A DNA stretch of 50,036 bases from Desulfofustis sp. (GTDB taxonomy: Bacteria; Desulfobacterota; Desulfobulbia; Desulfobulbales; Desulfocapsaceae). Below the pieces are notes generated by a model. That model worked only from the letters and a program-made list of their open reading frames with translations. It did not search any database and had not been told where the DNA came from. The position numbers and the translations under genes are program-made. Below are positions 8,653 to 18,800 of the stretch, in pieces; the first letter of the stretch is position 1; the number at the start of each line of letters is the position of its first letter. The stretch is taken from the NCBI GenBank assembly GCA_013042475.1, contig JABDQA010000006.1, positions 1-50,036 of the forward strand, in the 5' to 3' direction.

Positions 8653-9258
8653 GTGAACGGCAATCTCTTGATAGTCTCGGCCCCGTCGGGAACCGGAAAA
8701 ACATCTATTCTGAAACGGGTCATCGACCAGGTGAAACAACTCGAATTCTCCGTTTCCCATACCACCAGACCATCGCGTAACGGCGAACAGGAGGGACGCG
8801 ACTACCATTTCGTGAATCGTCAGACATTTGAAAGGATGATCGCTGAAAACGCTTTCCTCGAGTGGGCCATGGTCCATGATAACTATTATGGAACCGCAGT
8901 GGAACCTGTGGAAGAGAAACTCCGGCACGGCTTCGATGTGATTCTCGACATCGATGTGCAGGGGGCCGAGATAATCCGGCAGCAACATCGGATCGACTAT
9001 ATTGATGTCTTCATCGCCCCACCCGACGCCACGGAGCTTGAAGCGAGGCTGCGACGCCGGGGTACTGAAGATGAACAATCCATCGCCACCCGGCTGGCCA
9101 ACAGTGCCGAGGAAATGGAGCAGAGCTCCAAATATCGCTACCTGGTAGTCAACGATCAGCTCGAAGACGCAGTGACCATGCTCTGTGCGATCATCTATGC
9201 CCAGCGTGCCGAAGGCAGAAGAAACCTGCACGGAGTGTCCCACAGGATATCGCTCTGA
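8653..9258 (+). CDS. gmk: Guanylate kinase (GTG start)
   Basis: LLIVSAPSGTGKTSILKRVID...SHTTRPSRNGEQEGRDYHFVNRQTFE. Confidence 0.94.
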   Translation: MNGNLLIVSAPSGTGKTSILKRVIDQVKQLEFSVSHTTRPSRNGEQEGRDYHFVNRQTFERMIAENAFLEWAMVHDNYYGTAVEPVEEKLRHGFDVILDIDVQGAEIIRQQHRIDYIDVFIAPPDATELEARLRRRGTEDEQSIATRLANSAEEMEQSSKYRYLVVNDQLEDAVTMLCAIIYAQRAEGRRNLHGVSHRISL

Positions 9259-9261
9259 GCC

Positions 9262-10062
9262 ATGGGACGCAGCAGACATGAACCGGCGGGCAGGGAGCAC
9301 AGGATTCGTTATGGTGACGACCTGATCTGGGGAATCCATCCAGTGCTTGAAGTCCTGCACTCCCAGCCCCGGAGAATTGCCGAGCTCTGCATTCAGAAGG
9401 ATAAACAGAGCAGGGGGATACAGGAGATCATCGATGCGGCCCGCACTTTCAAAATCAAATGTCTGTTTGTCGATAAGATAAAGATTGGCGGCAGCCCCGA
9501 GCCGGTAAATCATCAGGGCGTAGTGGCCAAAGGCGCGCCGATGCCGCTGCTGCCCTTCGATGATCTGCTCGCCTATTTTAAAACGGCCATAGAAAAGGGG
9601 GAGACGCCCCGGCTCATGGCTTGCGATTCCATCCAGGATCCCCACAATCTTGGTGCAATCATTCGCTCGGCCCATGCCGCAGGGGTAACCCATCTGATAG
9701 TGCCCCGGGATCGTTCGGCCCCTCTTTCAGGCACCGCTGCCAAGGCTTCAGCGGGAGCGATCACCAAGGTGCGGATCAGCCAGGTGACCAATCTGGCCGA
9801 GGCTCTGAAGCGGGTGAAAGAATGCGGAGGCTGGATTTTCGGTGCGGTCAATGATGAACGGGCCGTCTCAATTTACGAGACCGATTTCAAAGTTCCCGTC
9901 TGCCTGGTGGTGGGCAATGAAGGAAGTGGATTGCGGCCGCTGGTGAAGCGTCATTGCGACGTGCTTGTCTCCATACCGATGGTGGGTGAACTCGACAGTC
10001 TGAACAGTTCGGTGGCCGCGGCGGTGATCCTTTTCGAGATGGTGCGACAGTCGCTCAGCTGA
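9262..10062 (+). CDS. rlmB: 23S rRNA (guanosine-2'-O)-methyltransferase, SpoU/TrmH family
   Basis: WGIHPVLEVLHSQPRRI...DSIQDPHNLGAIIRSAHAAGVTHLIVP...VVGNEGSGLRPLVKRHCDVLVSIPMVGELDSLNSSVAAAVILFE. Confidence 0.94.
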   Translation: MGRSRHEPAGREHRIRYGDDLIWGIHPVLEVLHSQPRRIAELCIQKDKQSRGIQEIIDAARTFKIKCLFVDKIKIGGSPEPVNHQGVVAKGAPMPLLPFDDLLAYFKTAIEKGETPRLMACDSIQDPHNLGAIIRSAHAAGVTHLIVPRDRSAPLSGTAAKASAGAITKVRISQVTNLAEALKRVKECGGWIFGAVNDERAVSIYETDFKVPVCLVVGNEGSGLRPLVKRHCDVLVSIPMVGELDSLNSSVAAAVILFEMVRQSLS

Positions 10063-10069
10063 GGCTCGA

Positions 10070-11266
10070 CTACTTCTTTTCCTCCAGTTTAGCTTTCAGC
10101 AATGCTCCGAAGCTGCCCACCCCAGCATCGCGCTTATCTTTTCTGGAACTTGCCCGGTAGTCCTGAAACTCACGCCGCTCCTTTTCTTCCTCGTCCTCAA
10201 CTGACACGTAATCTGAGGGAACCAGGCTGATCCGCCGGGAGGCGGTGTCAATGGTTTCTATTACTACTTCGAGGTTCTGACCGGCCTCGACCACCTCCTT
10301 CGGGTGGTTGATTCTTCTTCCTGCGCCGAGCTTGGAGATATGGACGAGACCGTCGACGCCGGGTGCCAGGGTCACAAAGGCGCCGAACTGGGCAAGCCGG
10401 GCAATGGTGCCGACATAGGCCTTACCCTCCGAGAGGTTTTTAACCGCCGCATCCCAGGGATCCTCGAGTGTTTCCTTGATGGACAGGTTAATTCGGTCAT
10501 TTTCCCAATCCAGTCCCTTGATGACGGCCTGAACCTGCTGGCCGATCTGATAGGTTTCCTCGAGGTTATCGACCCGACTCCAGCCAACTTCGGATATGGG
10601 AACCAGTCCATCGATTCCACCAATATCGACAAACAGGCCGAAGGGCCTGATGGCTGAAATGGACCCCTCGATGGTTTGGCCCTCTTCCAGAACTTCCTGC
10701 AGCTCCTCTTTTTTCACTCTCCGTTCTTCTTCCTGCAGTAGCCTGGCCGAAAGGACGATGTTTCTGCCCCCTGCCTCGAATTTGGTGATCAGAAAGCTCA
10801 TGTGGGTCTCGAGGTAGGTTTCAGCAGCATTTTCAACTCGCCGCAACCCCATCTGTGAGTATGGGCAGAATCCCCTGGCGTTGCCCGAAAGGGTGATTTC
10901 GAAACCGCCTTTAATCTCTGCCTTGACGAACCCCTCCACCGGGACGGAGCTGTGATAGGCTTCTTCTAGGTGGGCGCTGCTCGCCCCTGACCCGAGTTTG
11001 GCGGTAAAGATCTGGCCGCCGGGACCTGATTTAAGACAGTAGACCTCAACCTGATCTCCGGGGGAGATCGATAACTCGCCGTGCTCGTCGGTGAATTCCG
11101 ATGCCTCGACGATCCCCTCGCTCTTGGTGCCCACGTCGAGGAAGACTGTTTCTTTGTCGATGCCAACTACTGTTGCCTTGATTTTTTCACCTGGAGAGAG
11201 TTTCCTCAGGGTTTTTTCTTCACTCTGGCTGAAAAGTGATTCGAAGCTGTCGTTGTCGTGTTCCAT
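10070..11266 (-). CDS. S1 RNA-binding domain protein (ribosomal protein S1-like, multiple S1 repeats)
   Basis: Repeated S1 signatures: GIDGLVPISEVGWSRVDNLEETYQIGQQVQAVIKGLDWENDRINLSIK; APGVDGLVHISKLGAGRRINHPKEVVEAGQNLEVVIETID. Confidence 0.88.
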   Translation of the reverse strand: MEHDNDSFESLFSQSEEKTLRKLSPGEKIKATVVGIDKETVFLDVGTKSEGIVEASEFTDEHGELSISPGDQVEVYCLKSGPGGQIFTAKLGSGASSAHLEEAYHSSVPVEGFVKAEIKGGFEITLSGNARGFCPYSQMGLRRVENAAETYLETHMSFLITKFEAGGRNIVLSARLLQEEERRVKKEELQEVLEEGQTIEGSISAIRPFGLFVDIGGIDGLVPISEVGWSRVDNLEETYQIGQQVQAVIKGLDWENDRINLSIKETLEDPWDAAVKNLSEGKAYVGTIARLAQFGAFVTLAPGVDGLVHISKLGAGRRINHPKEVVEAGQNLEVVIETIDTASRRISLVPSDYVSVEDEEEKERREFQDYRASSRKDKRDAGVGSFGALLKAKLEEKK

Positions 11267-11315
11267 CTTAAATCCTTAGTTGAATAATGTGCGGCAAGAC
11301 TGTTTTATGCTCTGC

Positions 11316-12026
11316 TTATTGCCTGATTATCTCGGTTCCCTCGGGCGGGACGAAGGTGAACAGCTTTTCGAGTTCCTGCTGATTGGCGGTTTCAAGCGGG
11401 TTGATGGTAATGTTTGAGAGGTTGATGGTGGTTCTGGTGTCGAAGTGATCGAGCAGTTCAATACGCCTGATAATCGAATTTTCACCTATCCACAGATGAA
11501 TGTTTTTGATCTGCGAATTTTTGTCCAGCGGTTCAAGCCGCAGGCTCTGCATCTCGGGCAGTTCTTCCGCGGATATATCTGTTTCCAGGAAAGGAGGTAA
11601 AATGGTAAAATGGCGGTCCAGCGGCTCAGAGGCGGCGAAGAATGATAACAGGATATCGGTCTGGGCTTCATCAACCTCGGAGAAGATCAACTGATTGAGT
11701 TTTTCAAAATACATCGAGATCGTTTTACCGTCGCTGATAATCACCTGAGGGTCAGGTGTCAGATAGTTCCAGCGCATCAGCGGCTTGTCAGCCGTTCTGG
11801 CATAGAGGCCGTTTCCTTTACCGGATTTGGGCCGGCCGGTCATGGGGCCGCTGGTGGTCTGGGAAAAGGAAAAGCTCATGCTGTTAACTGCCTCGTAAGT
11901 ATCCTGGAGTTCGGCGGCAAGTTGTTCCGGATCCTGGGCCCTTGTTTCTCCTATGAAAGCCAGCAGGGAAACAACAAGGCCGACAGCTAAACCATTAAAG
12001 CAGCGGTAGGATCTCAATAATTGCAT
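11316..12026 (-). CDS. lolA: Outer-membrane lipoprotein carrier protein LolA-like
   Basis: Signal peptide; LQDTYEAVNSMSFSFSQTTSG...LMRWNYLTPDPQVIISDGKTISMYFEKLNQLI. Start at internal Met 24 of the ORF preferred. Confidence 0.85.
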   Translation of the reverse strand: MQLLRSYRCFNGLAVGLVVSLLAFIGETRAQDPEQLAAELQDTYEAVNSMSFSFSQTTSGPMTGRPKSGKGNGLYARTADKPLMRWNYLTPDPQVIISDGKTISMYFEKLNQLIFSEVDEAQTDILLSFFAASEPLDRHFTILPPFLETDISAEELPEMQSLRLEPLDKNSQIKNIHLWIGENSIIRRIELLDHFDTRTTINLSNITINPLETANQQELEKLFTFVPPEGTEIIRQ

Positions 12027-12368
12027 ATCGGTAATTGGCTGGATGTCTCTAAATTCAAGCTGGTCATCTATACCAGAAACTTCAATGAACAACAAGCGAG
12101 CGTAAATCGTGTCAACTTCGACTACTAGTGACGCGCTTCTTGGGCATCTGGGTAAAAAACACTCAGCGTCCTGGAATAATGGCTAAAAATTACCCGCCCC
12201 CAAAGACTGCAAAGACCAAGCCTATAGAGGCTGACTGCAAAAATCAGGATCGGTTTTACAATGTTATCACACATAATAGAGACCGGCCCAGAATGTGCAA
12301 GAACAGATCAGGAAATTAGCAAGCTATCTGTTCAGCCTGCATGGGAACATAAGGATGAAATCACTTAC

Positions 12369-13787
12369 ATGAATTGGCGCCTCAATCAGATAATTTTATT
12401 TGCTCTTATCATCATGCTCTCATCGTGTGTACAGGTGGCACAAAGAGATCCGAAACCACCGGATTTGCCCGCTCAATTTTCGCAGCAGGGTGAGGAGACT
12501 CTGCTGCCGGACTGGTGGCTGACATTCAACGATGCGGGATTGACCCGGGCCATAGATACGGCTCTGGCCGGTAATCTCGATCTGCTGGCCGCCCACGACC
12601 GGCTGATGCAGGCCGAAGCCGTGGCCAGAAGAGTTGGAGCCGCCAAATACCCCGAGCTCGACGGCCGAGGACTGGCGAGGGAGACCTGGACGACCAGGGA
12701 GGAAACCGACAGCACGACAAACCTGACCCTTGGGCTGGCTGCGTCCTACGAGGTTGACCTCTGGGGCCGGGTACGGTCTCGCACAGAAGCGGCAGTGCTC
12801 GATGCAGAAACGCGGGAGGCCGATTTGCAGACAGTTGCCATCACCATTACGTCTGAGATCGGCAGTATCTGGTATCAGATAGCGGAAATCATAAAAGAAC
12901 AGGAACTGGTGCTCGAGCAGCGCTTGCTCAACGAGAAAATTCTGGAAATCATTACTGCCCAGTTCAGGGCCGGCCAGGTCGGGGTCGCCGATGTCATGCA
13001 GCAGAAGCAGCTCATCGAAGGCAACAATGGCGAACTGATAGTCCTCAAGGTTCGCCTTTTTAACCTCGAGCAGCGGCTCGCGATTCTTCTCGGGGTAATG
13101 CCGGGCAGCACCAGTCTGCCCAGACCGAACAATCTGGTTGAACTGCCGCCGCTGCCCACAACAGGACTGCCTGTCGAACTGCTTGCCAAGAGGCCTGACA
13201 TCCAGAGCGCCTATCTCGCATTGCTGGCCTCGGACCAGCGTGTTGCCGAAGCGGTGGCCAACAAATTTCCCACTTTGAGTCTGTCGGCAGATGTCTCGAC
13301 CGGGGGTGAACAGGCCAGCGACATCTTCAACAATTGGATCACCAGCCTGGCCGCAAATCTGGTTGGTCCTATTTTCGACGGTGGCTTCAGACAGGCCGAG
13401 GTTGACAGAACCCAGGCCGTCGCTAGCGAAAGTTTTCACCAATATGGTCAGACGGTGCTCGAGGCTATCAGCGAGGTGGAAACCGCGTTGATTCTCGAGC
13501 AAGAGCAGAAACAATTGATAGAGAATCTGAAAATACGTCTCGACCTGGCCCAAGCCACGGTGGAAAGGGTCGGCGACCGTTATCGCCAGGGGGCCCAGGA
13601 TTATCAGCGCGTACTCACGGCCCTGCTGTCGTTTCAGGGACTGCAGACCGAACTGCTGCGTGCCAGGCAGGAGTTGATCGATTTTCGTATCGGCTTGTAT
13701 CGCTCACTGGGAGGCAGGATAGATCTGCCGGAAATGACGCTTGCTGCCGGTCAAATTAGCTATGGAATTTCCGATCAGGAGGATTAA
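12369..13787 (+). CDS. TolC/NodT family RND efflux outer-membrane lipoprotein
   Basis: Lipobox LSSC; PDWWLTFNDAGLTRAIDTALAGNLDLLAAHDRLMQAEAVARRVGA; LLAKRPDIQSAYLALLASDQRVAEAVANKFPTLSLSAD. Confidence 0.9.
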   Translation: MNWRLNQIILFALIIMLSSCVQVAQRDPKPPDLPAQFSQQGEETLLPDWWLTFNDAGLTRAIDTALAGNLDLLAAHDRLMQAEAVARRVGAAKYPELDGRGLARETWTTREETDSTTNLTLGLAASYEVDLWGRVRSRTEAAVLDAETREADLQTVAITITSEIGSIWYQIAEIIKEQELVLEQRLLNEKILEIITAQFRAGQVGVADVMQQKQLIEGNNGELIVLKVRLFNLEQRLAILLGVMPGSTSLPRPNNLVELPPLPTTGLPVELLAKRPDIQSAYLALLASDQRVAEAVANKFPTLSLSADVSTGGEQASDIFNNWITSLAANLVGPIFDGGFRQAEVDRTQAVASESFHQYGQTVLEAISEVETALILEQEQKQLIENLKIRLDLAQATVERVGDRYRQGAQDYQRVLTALLSFQGLQTELLRARQELIDFRIGLYRSLGGRIDLPEMTLAAGQISYGISDQED

Positions 13788-13797
13788 GGTCAGTCGT

Positions 13798-15141
13798 ATG
13801 AATCCGAATCACTCAGAACCAGTCCCGCCTGGACGAAAGGGCGTAGTGCGCACCGTTTTGGTGTCCGTACTGGTTCCCCTTGTCATTCTCGCGGCAGGGG
13901 TGTTCGTGACCAGCCACTTCATGAAGACCTCACCCAAGGCGGTGCCTCGTCAGAGACCGGTATTCGAGACTCTGGTGCAGGCCGAAACGATACAGTTCAA
14001 CTCGGAACAGACCGTCGTCACCGGCATGGGCAGCGTCATCGCAGCCCGTGAAATGGATCTGAAATCAAGGGTCGGCGGAGACATTGTCTACTTGGACGAG
14101 GAGGTGGTACCCGGAGGGGTGCTGGCCAAGGGGCAGATTATCCTGAAGATCGATCCAGCCGATTATCAGCTTCGGGTCGACCAACTGGAGAGCGAAGTAG
14201 CAAGAGCCGAGGCGGACTTGGTTCTGGAGATGGGCAACCAGCGGGTTGCCCAAAAAGAGTTCGAAATGCTCGGCGAGGAGGCGCTTGAAGAGGAAAAAGC
14301 GCTGATGCTGAGATTACCGCAGCTCAGACAGAAGGAGGCGGCCCTTAAGTCAAGCCGCTCAAAACTGGACGAGGCGGCGCTGGAGCTCGAGCGAACGACC
14401 TTGAAGGCGCCTTTTGACTCTGTGGTCCGCTCAAAGTCGGTCGAGTTGGGTTCTCGGGTAACCGAATCAACCCCGGTTGCCCGCCTGATCGGTACCGATT
14501 CCTTCTGGGTTCAGGTCGGGGTACCGGTGGATAAACTGGACTGGATCACCTTTCCTGACAGACTGAATCCCGAGGGGGGATCCGTCGTACGCATCTATGC
14601 CAGGACTGGCGGTGTTCCGGAAAATTACCGCAGCGGCAGGGTGGTAAGGTTGGCGGCCGACCTCGAAGAGGGGGGGCGGATGGCGAAGGTGATCGTCGCT
14701 GTCGATGATCCGCTCAGCCTCTTGCCGGAAAACCAGGGAAGGTCAAAGCTGTTTCTGGGCTCCTATGTGCGCGTCGAAATTGAAGGAAGAACGCTGGATG
14801 GTGTCTATCCGTTGAAACGAGCACACCTGCGCGACAACAGCACCATCTGGCTGCTAAGCCCTGACTCGACCCTGGAGATCCGCCCTGTTTCTCCGATTTT
14901 CAAGGGTCCTTTGACCATACTTCTTAAAGATGAAGTCACCGAGGGAGAAAAGCTCATCGTCTCCACTATCCCGACCCCGGTGGCAGGCATGAAAGTGCGA
15001 CTCGAGGGCAGTACGCCCGGTCCGGGTAGGCGCGGTCCGCAGGATGGAAAATCGCGGGCCAACCCAGCACCTTCAGGAGAAACCGCAGTCCAGAATGATC
15101 GGGGCGCCCAGAAGGAGGGTGAAGTCCATGCCCGACAGTAA
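13798..15141 (+). CDS. RND efflux periplasmic adaptor (MFP) subunit
   Basis: N-terminal TM; DLKSRVGGDIVYLDEEVVPGGVLAKGQIILKIDPADYQLRVDQLE...LERTTLKAPFDSVVRSKSVELGSRV. Confidence 0.9.
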   Translation: MNPNHSEPVPPGRKGVVRTVLVSVLVPLVILAAGVFVTSHFMKTSPKAVPRQRPVFETLVQAETIQFNSEQTVVTGMGSVIAAREMDLKSRVGGDIVYLDEEVVPGGVLAKGQIILKIDPADYQLRVDQLESEVARAEADLVLEMGNQRVAQKEFEMLGEEALEEEKALMLRLPQLRQKEAALKSSRSKLDEAALELERTTLKAPFDSVVRSKSVELGSRVTESTPVARLIGTDSFWVQVGVPVDKLDWITFPDRLNPEGGSVVRIYARTGGVPENYRSGRVVRLAADLEEGGRMAKVIVAVDDPLSLLPENQGRSKLFLGSYVRVEIEGRTLDGVYPLKRAHLRDNSTIWLLSPDSTLEIRPVSPIFKGPLTILLKDEVTEGEKLIVSTIPTPVAGMKVRLEGSTPGPGRRGPQDGKSRANPAPSGETAVQNDRGAQKEGEVHARQ

Positions 15142-18100
15142 AGGTATTATAGCATGGATGGTGCACAATAGGGTCACCCCGAACCTGCTGATGATCGTCC
15201 TGCTCCTGGGCGGGTTTCTGGTTTCCACCACCATCAAGCAGGAGGTGTTTCCCGAGTTTGAACTCGACCTGATCGCCGTAAATGTCGCCTATCCGGGCGC
15301 TTCGCCCGAAGAGGTTGAGCAGAGTGTGGTGCTGGCTCTGGAGCAGGCCGTCCAGGGGATCGAGGGAGTGGATGAGATCACCGCCACTGCTTCGGAAGGA
15401 GGCGGATCCTTGCGAGCAGAGCTCCGTGAAGACGCCTCCGGTCAGAAGGTGCTCGCCGACATCGAACAGGCCGTTGACCGCATCGAAACATTTCCCGTCG
15501 ATGCAGAAGACCCAAGCGTCACTCTGGTTTCACGCAAGCGCCAGGTGCTGCGACTCAATCTCTACGGCAACGTATCCGAGCGGGAATTGCGGCGTGTCGC
15601 TGAGCAGGTAAGGGATCAGCTGCTGCTCGATAAAGGAATCAGCCAGGTGGAACTGAGCGGTGTCCGGGATTACGAACTGACCGTCGAGATTCCGATGGAA
15701 ACGTTGCGGCGGTACAACTTGACGCTCGATCAGGTGGCCCGGATACTGCGCGAAAAATCGGTCGATGTGGCCGGGGGCAAAATCGAGACAGCAGGCGGCG
15801 AAATTCTATTGCGGGTGATGAACCGCAAAAGCTGGGCAGACGAGTTCAGCAGGATACCTGTGATCCTGAACAGTGACGGCTCGACCTTGTATCTGGAGGA
15901 TATCGGTGTCGTCAAAGAGGGGTTTGAAGACAGCAATCGACTGAACACCTACGACAAACAGCGATCCATTTTGTTGAAGGTCTACCGGATCGGCAAGGAA
16001 ACGCCCATTGGTGTATCCATGGCTGCCCGGGCGGCGATGACCGAAATCGCCCATACCCTGCCGCCTGCAGTCAGCTACAGCTTCAGCAGCGACAGTTCGA
16101 AAATATACAAACAGCGCCTGGAGCTACTGTTGAAGAATGCCTTCCTCGGCCTCCTCCTCGTTCTCCTTGTGCTGGGTTCGTTTCTCGAGTTGAGGCTGGC
16201 CTTCTGGGTCACCATGGGGATCCCCATTTCCTTTCTCGGGGGGTTACTTTGGCTGCCGATCTTCGATGTCTCGATCAACATGATCTCGATGTTCGCCTTT
16301 ATCATCTCCCTGGGCATCGTCGTCGATGACGCCATCATTGCTGGGGAAAATATTTACGAATACAGGCAGCGGGGTCACAACCGGGTGGAAGCCGCCATCA
16401 GGGGTGCGCGGGACGTGGCCATGCCGATCAGTTTTTCCATCCTCACCAATGTTGCGGCCTTCCTCCCCCTCTATTTTGTCCCGGGGGTCATGGGAAAAGT
16501 GTGGCGGGTTATCCCGCTGGTGGTCATTACAGTCTTTCTGATATCCTGGCTTGAATCACTGCTCATCCTGCCTGCTCACCTGGCGCACTCGAAAGAAAGC
16601 AACGGCAATCTGCTGGTCCGCATTGCCAACAAATGGCAACGGTTTTTCAGCTCCATCTTGAACTGGTATGTGCGCCGGATTTATGAGCCGTCACTGGGCT
16701 GGTTTCTGCGCTATCGTTTTATTACGGTCGCCTGCCTCATTGCCGTTTTACTCGGTACCGCCGGCTATGTTTTCAGTGGCAGAATTGCCATGATCCTGAT
16801 GCCCAGGGTTGAATCCGACCGTGCGGTGGTTACCGCCGTGTTGCCCATCGGCAGCCCCGTATCTGAAATGATCAGGGTGCGTGACCAGCTTGCGGCGGGT
16901 ATCGAGAATGTGGCCGAGGATAACGGTGGCGATGAATTGCTCGAGGGGATTACCTCATCCATATCAAATAATTCCGTGCAGATAAACGCCTATCTGACGT
17001 CCCCCGATGTGCGCCAGTTCAGTACCCGGGACGTCACCAAGATGTGGCGGCAGGAGGTGGGCCCCATGGTCGGCCTGCAGTCACTGCGCTACGAATCGGA
17101 CCGGGGAGGTCCGGGCAGTGGGGCCGGTTTGTCCATCGAATTGAGTCATCGGGACATCGAGGTGCTCGATCAGGCCAGTCTCAGCCTGGCTGAGCAGTTG
17201 GAATTCTACTCTGGTGTAAAGGACGTCGACAGCGGCTATGCAGCCGGCAAAACCCAGTACGATTTTGTCGTTAACGAACGCGGCGAGAGTCTCGGGCTGA
17301 CTGCCACGGAGGTTGGACGGCAAGTTCGCAGCGCCTTCCAGGGCGCCATCGCCCTGCGCCAGCAGAGGGGCAGCAACGAGGTGACCGTGAGGGTAAGGCT
17401 GCCGGAGGAACAGCGTCTCAGCGAGTATGACATAGAAAATTTCATGGTCGCCACTCCGGGACAGACCTTTGTGCCTTTGAGCGATATAGCCACCATAAAT
17501 AAAGGCAGGGGCTATACCAGCATCAAGCGGCGGGACTCCAAGCGCACGGCGATGGTTACAGCTAACGTCGACCCAATAGGAGCCACTTCGACCATCATGG
17601 CCGGTCTCAACGCCGATGTTCTGCCCCAGCTTGCCAGACAGTACCCGGGACTATCCTATGATTACAAGGGTCGCCAGGCGTCGCGCAAAGAGAGCGTCAG
17701 CGACCTGTTAAAAAATTTTCTCTTTGCTCTCGGGGGCATCTATTTCCTGCTCGCCATACCGTTTCGCTCCTATCTTCAGCCGCTCATTGTCATGGCGGCC
17801 ATCCCTTTCGGCATCATCGGTTCAGTTTTCGGTCATCTGATCATGGGCTACAACCTCAGTCTCATGAGCCTGATGGGTATCGTGGCGCTGTCTGGCATCG
17901 TCATCAACGACTCCCTGGTGCTCATCGATTATGCCAACAAACAGCGGCTCAAGGGGCTGTCGTCGACGGTTGCGGTATCTGCTGCCGGTGTCCGCAGATT
18001 CAGACCAGTGGTGCTCACCACTTTCACCACCTTCTGCGGTCTGGCGCCGATGATTTTTGAGAGCTCGAGGCAGGCGCGATTCATGATCCCCATGGCCATT

Positions 18101-18238
18101 TCCCTGGGATTCGGCATTGCCTTTGCAACGGTGATAACCCTGGTTCTCATGCCCTGTCTATATTTGATGATGGAGGACTTGAGAGGTCTGCTCGGCAGAG
18201 AGGAGCGGATCTCGGAGCCCCTGGTGCAAACTGAATGA
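15128..18238 (+). CDS. RND efflux inner-membrane transporter (AcrB/AcrD/AcrF family)
   Basis: MPDSKGIIAWMVHNRVTPNLLMIVLLLGGFLVSTTIKQEVFPEFELDLIAVNVAYPGASPEEVEQSVVLALEQAVQGIEGVDEI; start at 15128 overlaps adaptor stop. Confidence 0.95.
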   Translation: MPDSKGIIAWMVHNRVTPNLLMIVLLLGGFLVSTTIKQEVFPEFELDLIAVNVAYPGASPEEVEQSVVLALEQAVQGIEGVDEITATASEGGGSLRAELREDASGQKVLADIEQAVDRIETFPVDAEDPSVTLVSRKRQVLRLNLYGNVSERELRRVAEQVRDQLLLDKGISQVELSGVRDYELTVEIPMETLRRYNLTLDQVARILREKSVDVAGGKIETAGGEILLRVMNRKSWADEFSRIPVILNSDGSTLYLEDIGVVKEGFEDSNRLNTYDKQRSILLKVYRIGKETPIGVSMAARAAMTEIAHTLPPAVSYSFSSDSSKIYKQRLELLLKNAFLGLLLVLLVLGSFLELRLAFWVTMGIPISFLGGLLWLPIFDVSINMISMFAFIISLGIVVDDAIIAGENIYEYRQRGHNRVEAAIRGARDVAMPISFSILTNVAAFLPLYFVPGVMGKVWRVIPLVVITVFLISWLESLLILPAHLAHSKESNGNLLVRIANKWQRFFSSILNWYVRRIYEPSLGWFLRYRFITVACLIAVLLGTAGYVFSGRIAMILMPRVESDRAVVTAVLPIGSPVSEMIRVRDQLAAGIENVAEDNGGDELLEGITSSISNNSVQINAYLTSPDVRQFSTRDVTKMWRQEVGPMVGLQSLRYESDRGGPGSGAGLSIELSHRDIEVLDQASLSLAEQLEFYSGVKDVDSGYAAGKTQYDFVVNERGESLGLTATEVGRQVRSAFQGAIALRQQRGSNEVTVRVRLPEEQRLSEYDIENFMVATPGQTFVPLSDIATINKGRGYTSIKRRDSKRTAMVTANVDPIGATSTIMAGLNADVLPQLARQYPGLSYDYKGRQASRKESVSDLLKNFLFALGGIYFLLAIPFRSYLQPLIVMAAIPFGIIGSVFGHLIMGYNLSLMSLMGIVALSGIVINDSLVLIDYANKQRLKGLSSTVAVSAAGVRRFRPVVLTTFTTFCGLAPMIFESSRQARFMIPMAISLGFGIAFATVITLVLMPCLYLMMEDLRGLLGREERISEPLVQTE

Positions 18239-18443
18239 GAGGCGCACTGCAGGTGAACTGGCCAGCCTGTAATTGTCCACATTGTTAATCAAAGATCAGA
18301 GTGACATCATCTTTGTTGGCTAATTCGGGTCGCAGCATATTGACAGATCGGACAACAGGAATTAGATTTGCGCTCGAAAAATCCTGGGAAAACATCCATT
18401 CTTATGGATCTATTGTTGTTGTACGAAAAGTTGGAGAAGTACG

Positions 18444-18734
18444 ATGCCGTTATATGAGTATGAATGCACAGATTGTCAGAGCGTAATTGAAATTCAACAG
18501 AAGATCTCCGACCCGCCTTTGGCCTGTTGCCCCGAATGTCGGGGGCCGGTTAAAAAATTGATGTCGATGTCTTCATTTCAGTTGAAGGGCGGCGGCTGGT
18601 ACGCCGATGGTTATACGTCAGCCGGTAACGGCAAAGACAATAAAGAAAAGTCCACACCTGCGGCACCCCCTTGTCAGACGGGACAGGCTGGCGCCGGCTG
18701 CGAAGGTTGTCCGGCAGCGGCTACCGGAAAATAG
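18444..18734 (+). CDS. FmdB family zinc-ribbon protein
   Basis: MPLYEYECTDCQSVIEIQQKISDPPLACCPECRGPVKKLMSMSSFQLKGGGWYADGY. Confidence 0.92.
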   Translation: MPLYEYECTDCQSVIEIQQKISDPPLACCPECRGPVKKLMSMSSFQLKGGGWYADGYTSAGNGKDNKEKSTPAAPPCQTGQAGAGCEGCPAAATGK

Positions 18735-18765
18735 TCTTCCCACTACCCAACAAATTGACCGTTTT

Positions 18766-18800
18766 ACTGATCCGGTCTGTCTGCGGCAGATCGGATCAGT
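18766..18800. terminator. Hairpin between convergent fmdB-like gene and queA
   Basis: ACTGATCCGGTCTG (18766-18779) / CAGATCGGATCAGT (18787-18800), one mismatch in 14 bp; no strong T-tract on either strand. Confidence 0.45.

Noticed and set aside
8644-9693. 349-aa minus-strand ORF
   Set aside because: Antisense to clearly real gmk and rlmB.
12420-13553. 377-aa minus-strand ORF
   Set aside because: Antisense to the TolC-family gene; composition is a complement artefact.
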